DNA of 64,000 nucleotides, from positions 62,001 through 126,000 of the forward strand of contig JADKFA010000045.1 of NCBI GenBank assembly GCA_016717725.1, in the 5' to 3' direction. Shown in pieces: positions 1 to 8,912 of this stretch. The DNA comes from Bacteroidota bacterium. Lineage in GTDB: Bacteria > Bacteroidota > Bacteroidia > AKYH767-A > OLB10. The translations under genes were made by a program, and so were the position numbers. The notes beneath the pieces were generated by a model, which worked only from the letters and a program-made list of their open reading frames with translations, ran no database searches and was not told the DNA's origin. Position 1 is the stretch's first letter; every line of letters begins with the position of its first letter.

Positions 1-2
1 CG

Positions 3-1052
3 GTAATGATTATACATAATGCAGAAGAACGAATTATTTGTGATGAAGTAACGATGCAGGGTGATTCCATCTTCATCAAACTTCCACTGTATGATTCTGA
101 ATTTCGGTTAAAGGTGGGGAATGAATCGTTAACCGGAAATTGGTATAACAACGGAAGAAAAGTCCCAACCAGTATTCCTTTTACGGCAACTAAAAATATA
201 GAATATCGCTTTCCATTTACGTCCGAATCTTCATCTCCTATCCTATTGGATGGCTCTTGGGAAACATGGTTTGATGGGGGTACACCCGATTCATCATTAG
301 CCATCGGACAATTTAAAAGAAATGGAAACAAAGTTTTCGGAACCTTCTTAACGGAATCGGGTGATCATCGATACTTAGAAGGTGTCGTTGATCAAGACAG
401 TTTAAAGCTAAGTGTATTTGATGGCACCCATGCCTATTTATACTTAGCAAAAGTGCAAGGGGAAGAAATGCAAGGCATGTACTACGCTGGGAATTCTTAC
501 AAAGCACCTTTTCGAGCCAGAAAAAATAATTCCATTAAACTCAGGGATCCATCTACACTTACTCAAGCAACAGGCGAAATTAATTTTACACTTCCCGATG
601 TAGACAGCAATATGATTTCTCTAACGGATGTGGAGTACCGTCATCATGTGAAAATAATTCAACTCTTTGGAACTTGGTGCCCCAATTGCATAGACGAAAG
701 TATTTTTTTAGATAGTGTTTATAATGCACGAAAAGAAGAAGGCTTAACCATTTTTGGATTGGCATTGGAACGGTCACCCGATTTTAATACAGCTAAAAAA
801 GGTGTGATGAAAATGCAAAAGCGATTAAATATTCACTATCCATTATTGATTGCTGGAAGTACAAAAAAAGGAGAGGTACAAAAAATATTACCGGTCATAC
901 AAAACTTTTTCTCCTATCCGACAACGTTATTCGTTGATCGAAAAGGGAATGTTATAAAGGTTCATAGCGGATTTTCAGGGCCTGCTACTGGCGAAGAATG
1001 GGAAAAATATAAATTCGACTTCAATAGAACATTGGATCGCCTTTTGCGCTAA
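3..1052 (+). CDS. TlpA/thioredoxin-like disulfide oxidoreductase, 5' end cut off
   Basis: The C-terminal part (about residues 190-348) is a thioredoxin fold of the TlpA/ResA type. It has the redox motif WCPNC (residues 224-228) and a cis-proline in SYPTT near residue 305. The roughly 190 residues before it are beta-rich and resemble the N-terminal substrate/peptidyl domain common in Bacteroidota TlpA-like proteins. Such proteins act in the periplasm as thiol-disulfide reductases; the exact substrate cannot be told. The frame is open to the window edge and no signal peptide is seen, so the true start lies upstream and the ATG at 6 is probably internal. A 5-bp hairpin (GGGTC/GACCC) follows the stop. 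Confidence 0.75.
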   Translation, partial: VMIIHNAEERIICDEVTMQGDSIFIKLPLYDSEFRLKVGNESLTGNWYNNGRKVPTSIPFTATKNIEYRFPFTSESSSPILLDGSWETWFDGGTPDSSLAIGQFKRNGNKVFGTFLTESGDHRYLEGVVDQDSLKLSVFDGTHAYLYLAKVQGEEMQGMYYAGNSYKAPFRARKNNSIKLRDPSTLTQATGEINFTLPDVDSNMISLTDVEYRHHVKIIQLFGTWCPNCIDESIFLDSVYNARKEEGLTIFGLALERSPDFNTAKKGVMKMQKRLNIHYPLLIAGSTKKGEVQKILPVIQNFFSYPTTLFVDRKGNVIKVHSGFSGPATGEEWEKYKFDFNRTLDRLLR

Positions 1053-1355
1053 TTATTTATTTGAATATCAATTATTTAAATTGAATTATTTAGGGTCTTA
1101 TTGACCCAAAAATCAAGATAAATGCCATTTTTTACTCCGTTTAACCATTTTCATTCACCTATGAATGCAGGCATTCAGCCCTAATAAATTATCCATTAAC
1201 CTATAAATGCAAGGACTACCTTAAGTTTTTCGGATATTTGGAGGCGGAAAATATGCAAAAATTCAACCGTTGAATATCAAAAAAATTCTAACCTTACACT
1301 CAAAAATTCTTCTCATCAGAGTTAAAACTTCTCGAAACAAAACAAAAAACAATAC
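1053..1355. other. intergenic region, weak hairpin only
   Basis: About 300 bases without a convincing gene. A small GGGTC-ttatt-GACCC hairpin at 1093-1107 followed by A-rich sequence could end transcription of the thioredoxin-like gene. No perfect TAnnTTTG element was found close to the start at 1356. Confidence 0.4.
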
Positions 1356-4300
1356 ATGAAAAAACAATTACTATTTTGGATTACCTTAATGATGTTTCCA
1401 TTTTTAGGTTATTCACAGTGTACGACAACGAATGCAACTACTTGCGCTTGTAAAGATGGTACTACCAATTGTGATTTATTACCAGACATTCATGTAGCTC
1501 CTCCGCCACTTAGTGTTTATGGAACGAGTGGACACGTAGAATATCCACAAGTTTGTAATCCTCCTTGCAGTGGCAATGATGGTCGACTTCGCGTTTCTGT
1601 TTCTACTCCCAACACTGGATTTGGTCCATTAGAAGTACGTTCAACCTCTACTGCTATTTGTGGTACTGATACATTTTACAACGTAGCCAGTAATTTTACT
1701 TGTCCAAACGGTCAACCGTTAAAGACAATATTAAATCAACGTGTTTATCATAAAAACGGTAATACGATGACTTCGTATGATCGTTATGCTGGAACCATGA
1801 CTTATCACCCTAGCCATGGTCACATGCATGTGGATGACTGGGGAATTTATACATTACGTAACGCAACTGCAGATCCAAATCCGTTGAATTGGCCTGTAAT
1901 TGGTACTGGTTCAAAGCTAGCCTTTTGTTTGATGGATTACGGTTCTTGCTCAACTTACAACGGACATTGTAGAGATAGCGTGAACAACACGCTTATCAAT
2001 GGAAACTTTCCGAATTATGGTTTAGGAGGAGGAAGTTATGGCTGTTCTCCTACGGTACAAGGAATTTCTTCTGGTTACACCGATATCTACTATCAGTCAT
2101 TAGATGGAATGTGGGTAAATTTACCTCCAGGATTATGCAACGGAACCTATTGGTTAGTGGTACAACTGGATCCATACAATTATTTTTTAGAAAGTAACGA
2201 AAACAATAATGTAATGGCTGTTCAGGTAGACCTTACTCAACAAGGTGGATCTGTTCCAACCGTTACAGCGAGTGGATCTACTTCTTTTTGTCAAGGTGGT
2301 AGTGTTTCATTAACGGCTACTTCAGGTGCTAATTATTTATGGTCAAATGGAGCCACTACACAATCAATCACCGTAAATCAATCAGGAAGTTACAGTGTGA
2401 CTGTTGGAAATGGCGCTAGTTGTTCGGCAACATCTGCTACTACCGTAGTTACCGTTTCTCAAATTCCAGTTACTGCTTCTTCATCTAGTAATTCTATTTG
2501 TGCTGGCGACATCGTTCAATTAACTTCATCGGCTGCGGCAGGAGGTACCACTAACCAAGTTGTTTCTTCTACAAACAATGCAGTGTTTTCTATTCCTGAC
2601 AACAATGCAACAGGAATATCAAGTCCAATTACAATAAATAATATTAATCCTGCTACATTAAATTCGAACACCATTGTATCCGTACGATTAAATATTACGC
2701 ATACTTATGATGGTGATTTATTAGTACAATTAATTTCTCCTTCACAAAACACCATCAACCTAAGTAATCGTCGTGGTGGAAGTGGAAATAATTTTAACAA
2801 TACATTATTCACTGCGAATGCTGCAACACTTATCTCTGCAGGATCTGCTCCCTTTGCTGGGACATATCGTCCTGATGGAGCCTTTTCGTCTTTGACAGGA
2901 AACGTAAACGGAACTTGGATTTTAAAAATTATTGATCAAGCAGGAACGGATGTTGGAACGCTGAACAGTTGGACATTGTCATTAAACAACGTTGTCCCAA
3001 CTACAGTTAGTTACAACTGGACATCCAATCCAGCAGGTTTAAATGATCCAAATCAAAATACAAGTGCTTCACCAACTTCTACTACAACTTATACTGTTGT
3101 TGCTACGGAAAGTGGAAGTGGTTGTAGCGGATCAAACTCTGTAACCGTAAATGTTGGAAATAATTTAAATGTAACAACTAATACTCCTGCACCAATTTGT
3201 GATGGACAAAGCGCAACACTTTCTGCAAGTGGCGCCGACAGTTATTCATGGAGTCCAAGCACTGGTTTAAGTGCAACAACGGGTGCAAGTGTTTCTGCTA
3301 ATCCATCACAAACCACCAATTACATGGTAATTGGAACAAGTGCAGGATGCGTAGATACTTCGTATGTTACCTTAGTTGTAAATTCACCACCTACCATTAC
3401 CAATACAGGAAATGCAAGTATATGCGCAGGGACTTCAGTAGTACTTCAAGCAACGGGTGCTTCCAATTTAACATGGAGTCCAGCAACTGGTTTAGATGTT
3501 ACTGCTGGAAATATTGTAAATGCTTCTCCATCACAAACGACTACTTATACAATTTCAGGAAGTAGCAACGGTTGTGCGGCAAGCAGTGAAGTTACCGTTA
3601 CTGTAAATAATTTACCAAACGTAACTGCAACGGCTGGTGCAAGTATTTGTGTAGGACAAAGTGCAAACTTAACTGCAAATGGTGCACTTACTTATTCATG
3701 GAGTCCTAGTACTGGATTAAATCAAACAACCGGAACAACCGTAATTGCATCCCCAGCAACTTCTATTAGTTACACAGTTGTAGGAACAGACATCAATGGA
3801 TGTACAGGTTCTGCTTTATCTAGTGTAAGTGTTGATGATATTCCGTCAGCTGTTTCTGCTGTTTCAGGAGCAGCTAATCTTTGTGCTTCGGCGAGTGAAT
3901 TTTATTCAGTAGGAGCGGCAAACAATGCAAATTCGTATACATGGTCTGTACCAAATGGCATAACTATTCTTTCTGGACAAGGAACCACTTCTTTAGAAGT
4001 TTCCTCTGGAATTGCTAACGGTTCCATTTGTGTTGCGGCTTCGAATAATTGTGGAAGCAGTGCTGCAGCGTGCATGGCTGTTGTTTCAAATGTAATTGTA
4101 CCCGCTAAACCTGCAACGGTTTCAGGAGCTGCAAAAGCTTGCAATGGGTCTGTTGTAGCATATAGTGTTGCTCAAGGAACAGATGCTACTTCTTATAATT
4201 GGATTGGACCTGCAGGAACAACAGTACTTTCAGGAAATGGAACAAATAGCATTTCATTACAATTCAACGCAGGATTTACAGGAGGTAATTTACAAGTTAC

Positions 4301-5150
4301 AGCAACCAATGCATGTGGCACTAGTCTTATTCGCTACAAAGTACTTAAATTAAATCTCCCAACAACTCCCTCCTCAATTATTGGAAATGCATCTGGTGTA
4401 TGTAATAGTTTAGAGGCGTATAGTGTTACTTCAGTAGCAGGAATCACTTATGTTTGGACAGTGCCAGTAGGTGCTACCATCGTCTCAGGCCAAGGTAGCA
4501 ATGCTATTTCCGTTCAATATGATCCAAGCTTTGCAATGGGAACCATTTCAGTAAGTGCAACGAATGCTTGTGGTACTAGCACAGCAAGAACGAAGTCCGT
4601 GAAAGCAGTGCCTAATTATCCTTCAGCAATTGTTGGTGCTGCCATTGTTTGCGCTGGTGAAACAAGTGTTGCATACAGCGTTTCTAATGTTTATGGAACA
4701 AGTTCATATACTTGGACAAGTCCATTAAATTCTACAATTGCATCTGGTCAAGGATCAAATGCAATACTTGTAGATTACAATGTCAATGCAGCTTCAGGTA
4801 AAATTAAAGTAACCGCAACGAATGCTTGTGGAGCTTCATCCACACGCGCCAAAGCAATTACAGTAAACACTTGTGCGAAAATATCTGATGAAAACATAGA
4901 AGCTAATGTGTTATTATCACCTAATCCAGCTTCATCTTTTGTAGAAATTCAATTCCAAAGTATGTTGAATAAAGACGCGGTATTAAGAATTGACAATATC
5001 TTAGGTCAGGCCGTTTATTCACAAGAAATAAAAGTAGAAAACGGAATAAATTCCTATAAACTAGATATACGTACCTACACAAAAGGTGTTTATGTAGTAA
5101 GCGTTAAACAAGATGGCAAATCCATTGCGAAACGTTTAATCATCGAATAA
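1356..5150 (+). CDS. secreted lysyl-oxidase-like protein with P-domain, Ig/PKD-like repeats and T9SS sorting domain
   Basis: 1264 residues. A signal peptide (MKKQLLFWI..., cut near residue 20) leads into a cysteine-rich region resembling bacterial lysyl oxidase (PF01186). The candidate copper-binding histidines are in HPSHGHMHVDDW (H154, H156, H158). A proprotein-convertase P-domain follows at about 405-547 (THTYDGDLLVQLISP; NGTWILKIID). Next come three ~75-residue repeats (SYSWSPSTGL) and four ~85-residue PKD/Ig-like repeats (SGQGSNAI; NACGTS). The last ~80 residues are a type A T9SS sorting domain (LLSPNPASSFVEI; GVYVVSVKQDGKS). Inferred: an outer-membrane-exported copper amine oxidase-like or matrix-modifying protein. 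The catalytic tyrosine for the quinone cofactor was not identified, so activity is unproven. A strong hairpin terminator follows. Confidence 0.8.
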   Translation: MKKQLLFWITLMMFPFLGYSQCTTTNATTCACKDGTTNCDLLPDIHVAPPPLSVYGTSGHVEYPQVCNPPCSGNDGRLRVSVSTPNTGFGPLEVRSTSTAICGTDTFYNVASNFTCPNGQPLKTILNQRVYHKNGNTMTSYDRYAGTMTYHPSHGHMHVDDWGIYTLRNATADPNPLNWPVIGTGSKLAFCLMDYGSCSTYNGHCRDSVNNTLINGNFPNYGLGGGSYGCSPTVQGISSGYTDIYYQSLDGMWVNLPPGLCNGTYWLVVQLDPYNYFLESNENNNVMAVQVDLTQQGGSVPTVTASGSTSFCQGGSVSLTATSGANYLWSNGATTQSITVNQSGSYSVTVGNGASCSATSATTVVTVSQIPVTASSSSNSICAGDIVQLTSSAAAGGTTNQVVSSTNNAVFSIPDNNATGISSPITINNINPATLNSNTIVSVRLNITHTYDGDLLVQLISPSQNTINLSNRRGGSGNNFNNTLFTANAATLISAGSAPFAGTYRPDGAFSSLTGNVNGTWILKIIDQAGTDVGTLNSWTLSLNNVVPTTVSYNWTSNPAGLNDPNQNTSASPTSTTTYTVVATESGSGCSGSNSVTVNVGNNLNVTTNTPAPICDGQSATLSASGADSYSWSPSTGLSATTGASVSANPSQTTNYMVIGTSAGCVDTSYVTLVVNSPPTITNTGNASICAGTSVVLQATGASNLTWSPATGLDVTAGNIVNASPSQTTTYTISGSSNGCAASSEVTVTVNNLPNVTATAGASICVGQSANLTANGALTYSWSPSTGLNQTTGTTVIASPATSISYTVVGTDINGCTGSALSSVSVDDIPSAVSAVSGAANLCASASEFYSVGAANNANSYTWSVPNGITILSGQGTTSLEVSSGIANGSICVAASNNCGSSAAACMAVVSNVIVPAKPATVSGAAKACNGSVVAYSVAQGTDATSYNWIGPAGTTVLSGNGTNSISLQFNAGFTGGNLQVTATNACGTSLIRYKVLKLNLPTTPSSIIGNASGVCNSLEAYSVTSVAGITYVWTVPVGATIVSGQGSNAISVQYDPSFAMGTISVSATNACGTSTARTKSVKAVPNYPSAIVGAAIVCAGETSVAYSVSNVYGTSSYTWTSPLNSTIASGQGSNAILVDYNVNAASGKIKVTATNACGASSTRAKAITVNTCAKISDENIEANVLLSPNPASSFVEIQFQSMLNKDAVLRIDNILGQAVYSQEIKVENGINSYKLDIRTYTKGVYVVSVKQDGKSIAKRLIIE

Positions 5151-5200
5151 CTAATTGATTACTACTGCTTCGTTCTAAAACTACGCAGTACACAGAATCA

Positions 5201-5240
5201 TACGAAGCCGTTCTTTGAATAAAGGAACGGCTTCGTACTT
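5201..5240 (+). terminator. Rho-independent terminator of the lysyl-oxidase-like gene
   Basis: A perfect 13-bp stem (5201-5213 with 5225-5237; left arm TACGAAGCCGTTC), an 11-base loop, then CTTTTG. Its descending arm and tail are part of the promoter of the next gene. Confidence 0.75.
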
Positions 5241-5243
5241 TTG
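5214..5243 (+). promoter_or_regulatory. Bacteroidota-type promoter of the propeller gene
   Basis: TTTG at 5214-5217 and TACTTTTG at 5236-5243, spaced 18 bases, fit the Bacteroidota -33 TTTG / -7 TAnnTTTG pattern. Transcription would start only about 10-15 bases before the ATG at 5262, so the leader is very short. The element lies within the terminator hairpin of the upstream gene. Confidence 0.6.
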
Positions 5244-5261
5244 TACCATACACCACAACAC

Positions 5262-6506
5262 ATGAAAAATCTATTACTCTATTTCCTCTTCTTGATTTTC
5301 ATAGCAAACGGAAATGTTTCCTCCGCTCAATCGATCGCTTGGACCCAATTTGATATGAGCAATTCGGGTCTCCCCAACAACTCGGTTCGGTGCATTGCTT
5401 TTGAGAATGATAGCACGGCATGGATTGGAACTGATTTTGGGTTAGCTAAATTCAGCAATGGAGTGTGGACGATATTCAACACTTCCAATTCAGGAATTGG
5501 TAATAATGACATTAGAAGTATTGCAATTGATTCTAATGATGTGAAATGGATTGGAACCTTTGCCAATGGGATCAGTGTTTTTAATGATACGACATGGACC
5601 ATCTACAATACTTTTAATTCATCATTACCGGATGACTATGTTAGAAGTTTGGCTATTGATCAAAACAATACCAAATGGATAGGCACTCTGGGCGGCTTAG
5701 CAAAAATAGATTCAGCTAATAATTGGAATGTGTACACGATGTGGAATAGCGTCCTCGGCTCAAACAACATTGCTTGTATTTATGTAAATCAAAATACAGA
5801 TGATAAATGGGTAGGAACTGTAAATGGTGGATTGCTGCTCATCGAGAAAGATACTAATCTCACTTCCTTTACCATTCAGAATTCAGGCATTCCGGATAAT
5901 ACCATCCTCGGCATTGACATGGATATAAATCAAAATTTTTATTTGGCAACTCCGGGGAATGGTTTAGCCGTAAAACTAAGTGGATTTGGTTGGTTAACGT
6001 ATAACTTGGTTTCTTCAAATATTCCGACGGCGAGTCTTACTTCGGTGGTGTTAGATGCTCTCGACCAACCTTGGGTTGGGACCAATACACATGGACTCCT
6101 CTATAAGAATGGAAGTAACTTTGTGCAATACGATACGTCCAATTCTCCTCTTACCGATAACATCATTCAAACCCTTTGCATGGCGCACGATCAAAAATTA
6201 TGGATTGGAACCCAAACAGGAGGTTTATTTATTTTAGATCCTTCGTTATTGACGGGAGTACAATCACTAACGGCGACGCCTAGCCTAATTGTATATCCGA
6301 ATCCTTGCAGTGATTATTTTTTCATTGAATCTACAAATCCAATACAAAGAATTGAACTGTGGGATGTACGTGGTAGTTTAGTTGCGCTTCCAAATTTACT
6401 GGAAAATAAAATCAATGTTCAATCGCTTGCGAATGGAATGTATCAGATGCGATTGACGGAGGAGAACGGAAGAGCTCATCTAAAAAAAATTATTGTTAAC
6501 CACTAA
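5262..6506 (+). CDS. secreted two-component-regulator-propeller (WIGT repeat) protein with T9SS sorting domain
   Basis: The ATG at 5262 (MKNLLLYFLFLIF) is chosen because it starts a signal peptide and sits just behind a -7 element; an in-frame ATG at 5241 overlaps that promoter. The mature protein (414 codons in all) has seven or eight ~45-residue repeats with the cores WIGTDFGLAKF, WIGTFANGIS, WVGTNTHGLLY and WIGTQTGGLFIL. These are Reg_prop blades of a seven-bladed beta-propeller, as in hybrid two-component sensors, but no histidine kinase follows. The C-terminus is a Por sorting domain (LIVYPNPCSDYFFIES; LANGMYQMRL). Role: exported, probably binds a ligand or glycan; substrate unknown. Confidence 0.85.
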   Translation: MKNLLLYFLFLIFIANGNVSSAQSIAWTQFDMSNSGLPNNSVRCIAFENDSTAWIGTDFGLAKFSNGVWTIFNTSNSGIGNNDIRSIAIDSNDVKWIGTFANGISVFNDTTWTIYNTFNSSLPDDYVRSLAIDQNNTKWIGTLGGLAKIDSANNWNVYTMWNSVLGSNNIACIYVNQNTDDKWVGTVNGGLLLIEKDTNLTSFTIQNSGIPDNTILGIDMDINQNFYLATPGNGLAVKLSGFGWLTYNLVSSNIPTASLTSVVLDALDQPWVGTNTHGLLYKNGSNFVQYDTSNSPLTDNIIQTLCMAHDQKLWIGTQTGGLFILDPSLLTGVQSLTATPSLIVYPNPCSDYFFIESTNPIQRIELWDVRGSLVALPNLLENKINVQSLANGMYQMRLTEENGRAHLKKIIVNH

Positions 6507-6599
6507 TTCAATTTTTCTATCGATTGATTTTCCGATTTCAAATTAATGATTTAGATACTTGTAATTAAAGAAACGAATTGAATAAATTTGAGATAAATG

Positions 6600-6735
6600 G
6601 GTGCTAAAGTTTTTCGCATCGGCGCTAAGTCATTCGGGCGATTTCTCTTCGCCAAGTTTCTCGCAAAGACGCCAAGGCGCTAAGGTTTCTCTTCGCTAAT
6701 TTCTTCTCAAGGGTGCTAAGGCTATGCTATCTTTG
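6600..6735. repeat. GCGCTAAG word-repeat mosaic
   Basis: The stretch is built from recurring words: GGTGCTAAAG, TTTCTCGCAAAGACGCC, AAGGCGCTAAGG and TCTCTTCGCTAA. The same words recur at 8473-8500, 8612-8800, 24345-24470 and 37070-37310. No coding potential is evident. Confidence 0.7.
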
Positions 6736-6759
6736 GTGCGTTGGCAATTTGTATATTTG
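6732..6759 (+). promoter_or_regulatory. probable promoter of the repeat-protein gene
   Basis: TATATTTG at 6752-6759 matches TAnnTTTG and lies 47 bases before the ATG at 6807. A TTTG at 6732-6735 is 16 bases upstream. A second TAnnTTTG (TATCTTTG, 6728-6735) overlaps that TTTG. Confidence 0.4.
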
Positions 6760-6806
6760 AAAACTGTCAACTAAAGAAAATATTTCAACACTTAAAAACT
6801 TTTAAA

Positions 6807-8312
6807 ATGAAAAAGACAATCACACTACTCTTTGCAACATTCATAATAGTTAACATAAGCAATGCACAAATTTTTTTACAAACAGGAATTGACCTTGATG
6901 GGGAAGCAGCACTAGACTACTCAGGCGTTTCAGTAAGCATGCCCGACATCAATACCATTGCCATTGGGGCGACACACAATAATGGAAACGGAAACAGTGC
7001 AGGCCATGTGCGCATATACCGCTGGAATCCCTCTAATGGCAGGATGTGGGGGCAAAAAGGAATTGATATTGATGGGGAAGCACCAGGTGACTACTCAGGC
7101 TGGTCTGTAAGCATGCCCGACAGTAATACCGTTGCCATTGGAACACCATACAATAATGGAAACGGATTCCAATCCGGGCACGTTCGTATTTACCGCTGGA
7201 ATCCCGCTAATGGTGGGACATGGGTGCAAAAAGGAACAGACATTAATAGTGAAGCAACAGGTGACGGATCAGGCTGGTCGGTTAGCATGCCTGACAGCAA
7301 TACCATTGCCATTGGGGCACCATTCAATGACGGAAATGGAACAAATGCAGGCCATGTTCGCATATATATTTGGAATCCCGCTAATGGTGGGACATGGGCA
7401 CAGAAAGGAAGTGATATTGATGGGGAAACAACCCATGATTGGTCAGGCAGATCAGTAAGCATGCCCGACAGTAATACAGTTGCCATTGGAACGCCATATA
7501 ATAATGGAAATGGAATCTCTGCAGGTCACGTGCGTATATACCATTGGAATCCGGTCAATGGCGGGACATGGATGCAAAAAGGAATTGACATAGATGGAGA
7601 TTCAATTTATAGCCTCTCAGGCACCTCTGTAAGTATGCCCAACAGTAATACCATTGCCATTGGAGGGACAGGCAACGGAAACTTTGGAGGCTATGTACGC
7701 ATATACAGCTGGAATGGAAGTGCGTGGGTGCAAAAAGGAATAGACATTGATGGCGAAGCACTAGGTGATAACTCAGGCTACTCGGTATGCATGCCTGACA
7801 GCAATTTCATTGGTATAGGTGCAATCTTGAATAATGGTAATGGAATCGAGTCAGGCCATGTGCGAATATACCGCTGGAATGGAAGCGCATGGGTTCAAAA
7901 AGGAAGTGATATTGATGGAGAAGCAGCATCCGACAACTCAGGCTTCTCGGTAAGCATGCCCGACAGTAACACTGTTGCCATTGGGGCTTACCTAAATGAT
8001 GGAAACGAAATCAGTTCCGGGCATACAAGGGTGTATTCCATAATAAACTATATGGGAGTTTTGGAAAACAACTTTGGCAATACTCTGACGGTTTATCCTA
8101 ACCCTACGAATGGTGAACTGAATATTGATTTAGGTTCAAACTACAATAATGTTTCAGTAAGCGTAAGCAATGTATTAGGACAAATAGTTCACACTAAAAA
8201 TTTCAGCAACTCATCCTTATTGCAACTCAATATACCAGGAGAAGTTGGTGTGTACTTTATTGAAGTAAAATCCGGTGACAAAAAAGCAATCTTAAAAGTG
8301 ATGAAAAAATAA
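6807..8312 (+). CDS. secreted protein with seven FG-GAP-like repeats and T9SS sorting domain
   Basis: The start at 6807 gives a clean signal peptide (MKKTITLLFATFIIVNISNAQ); an upstream in-frame ATG at 6741 would add an implausible 22 residues over the promoter. The protein has seven repeats of ~52-60 residues, each with a core like GxDIDGEAxxDxSG, SVSMPDSNTVAIG and SGHVRIYRWN. They resemble integrin-alpha/FG-GAP propeller blades, with Asp/Asn-rich, possibly calcium-binding turns. The tail is a Por sorting domain (TVYPNPTNGELNIDL; GVYFIEVKSGDKKAIL). The repeats are also conserved at DNA level, so unequal recombination could change their number. Export to the cell surface is well supported; the ligand is unknown. 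Confidence 0.85.
   Translation: MKKTITLLFATFIIVNISNAQIFLQTGIDLDGEAALDYSGVSVSMPDINTIAIGATHNNGNGNSAGHVRIYRWNPSNGRMWGQKGIDIDGEAPGDYSGWSVSMPDSNTVAIGTPYNNGNGFQSGHVRIYRWNPANGGTWVQKGTDINSEATGDGSGWSVSMPDSNTIAIGAPFNDGNGTNAGHVRIYIWNPANGGTWAQKGSDIDGETTHDWSGRSVSMPDSNTVAIGTPYNNGNGISAGHVRIYHWNPVNGGTWMQKGIDIDGDSIYSLSGTSVSMPNSNTIAIGGTGNGNFGGYVRIYSWNGSAWVQKGIDIDGEALGDNSGYSVCMPDSNFIGIGAILNNGNGIESGHVRIYRWNGSAWVQKGSDIDGEAASDNSGFSVSMPDSNTVAIGAYLNDGNEISSGHTRVYSIINYMGVLENNFGNTLTVYPNPTNGELNIDLGSNYNNVSVSVSNVLGQIVHTKNFSNSSLLQLNIPGEVGVYFIEVKSGDKKAILKVMKK
6880..8030 (+). repeat. tandem coding repeats (~160-180 bp units)
   Basis: Seven in-frame units inside the preceding gene. They share blocks such as GTAAGCATGCCCGACAG and ATTGATGGGGAAGCA with few changes, implying recent duplication or gene conversion. 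Confidence 0.75.
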
Positions 8313-8748
8313 TGTTTGCAAACAAAGGCTAAGAAAACATGCAGGGCTGACAAGGTGAAATAAATACTTTATTCAATTTATTTTTAATAAAGATTTATAA
8401 AGTTGAACGCGGACGACGCGGACAAATATGATAAATACGACTTTGCTTTTCTTTAGAATCAGATTATGATTTTCTTTGCGACTTTGCGCCTTTGCGAGCC
8501 ATTTTATGAACTTTAATTTAGCAATATTAATTATCAATTCGAAAAATAAATGTTGAATGATAATTCTATATTTAAAGGAAGAAAAAATAAAGATGGAAAT
8601 TTTCTTGTAAAGAGTGCTTAGACTGCGCTAAGAAAATTTTCTCTTCGATAGTTTTCTCGTCGCTACCCCTCGACAAGCTCAGGGTGAATTTTTCTCGCAA
8701 CCCTCGGCAAGCTCAGGTTAAAAAGGCGCTAAGGCTGCCTAGGATAAT

Positions 8749-8764
8749 CCCGATAGCTATCGGG
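8749..8764. repeat. CCCGATAGCTATCGGG palindrome
   Basis: A perfect 16-bp palindrome. Four further full or partial copies occur in the window (8890-8903, 37172-37181, 37213-37228, 39063-39080), always intergenic. Confidence 0.8.
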
Positions 8765-8889
8765 ACGCAGATCTATTCTTCGCTAATATATCTCGCAATG
8801 ATTAAAATTTCGTTTATAATTGTCACTGGAATATTAAAACAGGTAAAAGGAAAAATACTTTTAAAATATTTTAATTCTTAATTCTTATT

Positions 8890-8903
8890 CCGATAGCTAT
8901 CGG
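8890..8903. repeat. CCGATAGCTATCGG palindrome behind dnaG
   Basis: A 14-bp perfect palindrome core starting 10 bases past the dnaG stop codon. In dnaG mRNA it would form a hairpin and may end or protect the transcript; there is no strong U-tract. Confidence 0.6.
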
Positions 8904-8912
8904 GACTTAATT

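Larger units (their letters stand above)
8313..8912. repeat. 600-bp intergenic region of mixed word repeats
   Basis: No gene. It contains TCTTTGCGACTTTGCGCC at 8473, word repeats of the GCGCTAAG family (8612-8800), two TCGACAAGCTCAGG/TCGGCAAGCTCAGG copies (8667-8716), and two palindromes around CGATAGCTATCG. It separates the convergent repeat-protein and dnaG genes. Confidence 0.65.

Noticed and set aside
8684..8881. 65-codon open frame between the repeat protein and dnaG
   Set aside because: It runs through intergenic word repeats and the CGATAGCTATCG palindrome; no motif or start signal.
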